Shown here in pieces: positions 61,625 through 64,000 of a stretch of 64,000 nucleotides of DNA. Position 1 is the first letter of the stretch. Every line of letters begins with the position of its first letter. Both the position numbers and the translations under genes were made by a program. Source of the stretch: Acanthochlamys bracteata (taxonomy: Eukaryota > Streptophyta > Magnoliopsida > Pandanales > Velloziaceae); the NCBI GenBank assembly GCA_019914995.1, contig CM034144.1, positions 2,481,489-2,545,488 of the forward strand, in the 5' to 3' direction. The notes under the pieces were generated by a model, which had not been told where the DNA came from, did not search any database, and saw nothing but the letters and a program-made list of their open reading frames with translations.

Positions 61625-62219
61625 TCACTTGCTTTTCCTGTCACTGTTGTAGTCATCAATTAGTCTCTCGACATCCTTCCATAAAAGACCTTCAACTAGG
61701 ACACCATCCTTTGTGAACCTGATAACATAATTAATAAAGATCAGTCAGTCTCTCCACATCCTTCCAAAATAGACCTTCAACAAGCATAGCATCCATTGTC
61801 AACCAGATAACATCATCATTAAAACATAAAATTGATATCTCAAGGTCAAAATGAAATATCCAACTAAAGCAAGGGGCAACTGGTAGCAGGTCCTCTAATT
61901 GCAGTGGTTACATGAGCAAACAAGTTGGGCATGGCAACCACATTATGTTCCAATTATACAACCTAATACCCTACTTTACAGAGCAACATATAGCCAGTTA
62001 CTGTACAACTTTAAATGAACAACAAATGCCATGTGGTATACTGGAGGGAGAAAATGGTGCAAACAAGAATACTAACCATTTAGTAACACTCTTGGTGAAT
62101 TGAACTGGTTTATTAGCAGAAATGGATTTTGGATCAGCACTGGCAACAGTTAAGGTGTACATGTCAGAAAACCTTGGGAACTTAGAAGACACAATCAGCC
62201 CAGTGCTAGTAAACGATCC
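61625..62219 (-). CDS. Signal peptidase complex subunit 2 (SPC25), last two exons
   Basis: SPC25 is a non-catalytic membrane subunit of the ER signal peptidase complex, which removes signal peptides from secretory proteins. Exon 62219-62077 encodes GSFTSTGLIVSSKFPRFSDM, YTLTVASADPKSISANKPVQ and FTKSVTK. Exon 61718-61625 encodes FTKDGVLVEGLLWKDVERLI then DDYNSDRKSK and the stop. The junction Trp is split TG|G, GT-AG sites are canonical and the phases agree. This is the cytosolic C-terminal third of the family (about 77 of roughly 190 residues); the two membrane segments and N-terminus must be encoded beyond the right edge, since no matching exon was found in the 1.8 kb between 62220 and 64000. 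The lysine-containing tail fits the family. The intervening intron carries a second, damaged copy of the last exon. The window therefore holds a 3' partial gene. Confidence 0.88.
61741..61804 (-). pseudogene. Duplicated last exon of SPC25, damaged
   Basis: On the minus strand it reads WLTMDAMLVEGLFWKDVERL, closely parallel to FTKDGVLVEGLLWKDVERL of the real last exon at 61718. The duplication includes the preceding intron end (GATGTTATCTGG against ATGTTATCAGG), and the AG acceptor has become TG. With no acceptor it should be skipped in splicing. It lies 23 bases upstream of the real exon, between the two SPC25 exons. Confidence 0.75.
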
Positions 62220-62856
62220 CTGCATTAATACCACCAGCATAAGTAGATGGAAACTCGGATATTCTTTCAATAAGGGCTAAGAGACGAAAAAAAAACAAAA
62301 CAAAACAAGAAATGAAGCAGAAAGTCTCTGGCTCACGAGGATTCAGTCCTAGCATTGAAATCTATTTGAAACATACATTAAGTGCTAAGTGTCATCCTCA
62401 AATGACTAATTGACAATCTCTAATTACTTAAATTCAACTGCAAAGATGTAAGAACTCAAGCAAGATAAAGTCTAAGTTTCTGATAAAGAGAAACCATCTA
62501 ATGAAAAGCATACTAAGAATAAAATGATAAACAGGAATCACTGAAAATATACTTTTATTTGAAGTTTTTGAAAACTGATTACGTGAAATCACTTGACATG
62601 CACCGTTTGGGTCAGTTAACCTAAAGCAGCCAGGACTGAATTTAATCACTTCATGACCACATGAGCTGTTAACAGCTAAAAGTACTTTCAAAAACTATTT
62701 TATGAAAATTCAGATAAGATACATAAAATTAACCATACATAATTCAGCTCTGCTCTGCTCTCAACCAATTAACACTTTGATAAAGATAAAAATCAACCCA
62801 CTTCAATAGTGTTTTTGTGAAGGTAAACAACGTGATGGAATTCCAAACTAGATTTT

Positions 62857-63313
62857 GGCTCCTTTTGGATGGGCTTATGAAATAAGAGCTTTCTTGTGAA
62901 GAACTTTTCAAACAAGGGTTTTCAACATAAGATCGCTTCTCAAAGCAATTTAACTTTTGGATGCAGATTTGTAAAAATACTTTTAGATTTTATTTCTATT
63001 TAGTAAAAATGAAAATTTTATTCTCAATATTCTAAGTACCAAACTATGTTTGTGTATATGTAATGATATTTTGTGATAGATAATAAAAGGAAAGAGATAA
63101 CATGAAAATTATTCAAAAGGTAAGGGAAAATCATCCCATAACTTACTTTTAAACGCTTTCCAGATAAGCCTTTCTAATAATTTTCCGATACTGAGGCTTA
63201 TTTTATAAGCACAAGTTATTTGAGTGGAGATATTCAAACACAAATCAGCTGAAAACAACTACAAATCGTAAAGTCGCCTAGAAAACATTTTAATAGGTCC
63301 ATTCCAAAGGAAT
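62857..63313. mobile_element. MITE-like element in SPC25 intron
   Basis: Left end CTCCTTTTGGATGGGCTTAT and right end, read inward, TTCCTTTGGAATGGACCTAT are inverted (about 14 of 20). The 63120-63270 part aligns with the interrupted element at 37980-38470. No coding capacity. Confidence 0.55.
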
Positions 63314-64000
63314 CTACATTTATGAGAACTTCATATTTTGTAGATTAGATGGATCTTGTCTGAATCTTGAAAACAAATTAATTAGATATGATAAGCATCG
63401 CAATTAAAAGGAGATACAGAATGATAACGAAAGCAGTAAAGCATATAGCAAAATCAGACTGTAGTAAGAGCACAATAACAGTAAGTCTATGCTTTGAGCA
63501 AATGAGAAAAGATCTTTTATATACGAAGCGATATATATGAAGAATCCACTCTTATATCAAAGGTTAATCCTTAACATCTTTTTGTATATAGTATGCAAAT
63601 ACAAGCAACCAGAGTAACAGGGCTTATTTGACAGTAATTAATTTCCAGATAAAGATTTTTTCCCTGAAACTCGAGTGTTGTCTTGTCCTTAGACTAAATT
63701 GCAGCAAAGGTCCAAAATATTACAAAATCATCACATAATGTAAACTAGCTTTTGTCAAATTTAGATCAATTAATATTCATATATCAACCATGCAAACTAC
63801 TAGAACAACGAATCCTACAACTACTACGGTCATATCTTATTAGCATACAGCACAACTTGCTTAAGCTACATATTATCTTATTATCATATCTATATTACCA
63901 TTTCCAGGAACCTAACCCTTATCTTCATCAAAATGATTATTCACAAACCCTATTGAACACTACCAGCTCATCCTGCACAGTCCTAAAAGCTACTGCAACC
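63314..64000. other. Probable SPC25 intron sequence
   Basis: AT-rich, no exon of SPC25 or of another gene could be found. Since the upstream SPC25 exons are missing, this stretch is probably intronic. Confidence 0.4.

Noticed and set aside
62580-62691. Minus-strand frame with SCGHEVIKFSPGCFRLTDPN
   Set aside because: Considered as an SPC25 exon, but it matches no part of that protein and runs into non-coding frame without a fitting splice phase.
1-64000. CRISPR arrays, bacterial operons, tRNA genes
   Set aside because: The tandem arrays have no conserved repeat/unique spacer pattern, the genes are spliced plant genes, and no complete tRNA cloverleaf was found by eye.

Overview
The window is nuclear DNA of a flowering plant. 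It is AT-rich, introns follow GT-AG, the genes are split and widely spaced, and most of the rest is transposon debris (hAT, Mutator/FAR1-type, CACTA, PIF/Harbinger 'Tourist' MITEs, LTR relics), plus a fragment of mitochondrial DNA. A monocot is possible but cannot be proved from this sequence.

Four host genes can be built exon by exon. (1) FTRC, the catalytic chain of plastid ferredoxin-thioredoxin reductase, minus strand, 24316 to 14691, six exons with a 5.8 kb first intron; two single-base shifts interrupt the frame as given. (2) A plant SAM-domain protein of 319 aa, plus strand, 33732 to 46828, seven coding exons with a 7.3 kb intron. (3) A double-AN1 zinc-finger stress-associated protein of the SAP12 type, 171 aa, minus strand, 48399 to 47694, convergent with the SAM gene. 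(4) The last two exons of signal peptidase complex subunit 2 (SPC25), minus strand, 62219 to 61625; its 5' part lies beyond the right edge. Two host-derived relics also occur: an XBAT-like ankyrin E3-ligase fragment antisense inside the long SAM-gene intron, and a decayed CC-NBS-LRR resistance gene at 57.8-59.3 kb.

Layout: 0-14 kb is almost gene-free (LTR-like relics, the 3' end of a CACTA element, small unidentified ORFs, AT-rich DNA, Tourist MITEs). 14.7-24.3 kb is FTRC, with a 1.49 kb Mutator-like element with long inverted repeats in intron 1. 24.7-32.4 kb is a repeat block: a 220 bp tandem array, two related FAR1-type MULE remnants, a minisatellite and a non-autonomous hAT. 33.3-47.5 kb is the SAM gene; its big intron holds a mitochondrial insert, nested MITEs, microsatellites and the ankyrin relic. 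47.7-48.7 kb is the AN1 gene and its promoter. 48.76-53.48 kb is a complete-looking but decayed hAT transposon with recognisable 8 bp target duplications. 53.5-57.6 kb holds MITEs and a small non-autonomous LTR retrotransposon. 57.8-60.8 kb is the resistance-gene relic next to an LTR-like repeat. The right end is SPC25.

The four host genes belong to unrelated processes (plastid redox control, an unknown SAM-mediated interaction, stress response, ER protein processing), so they are neighbours and not a pathway. I found no convincing new biological system. The points most worth following are the duplicated last exon in SPC25, the hAT insertion abutting the AN1-gene promoter, the interrupted FTRC frame, and the well-bounded non-autonomous elements.
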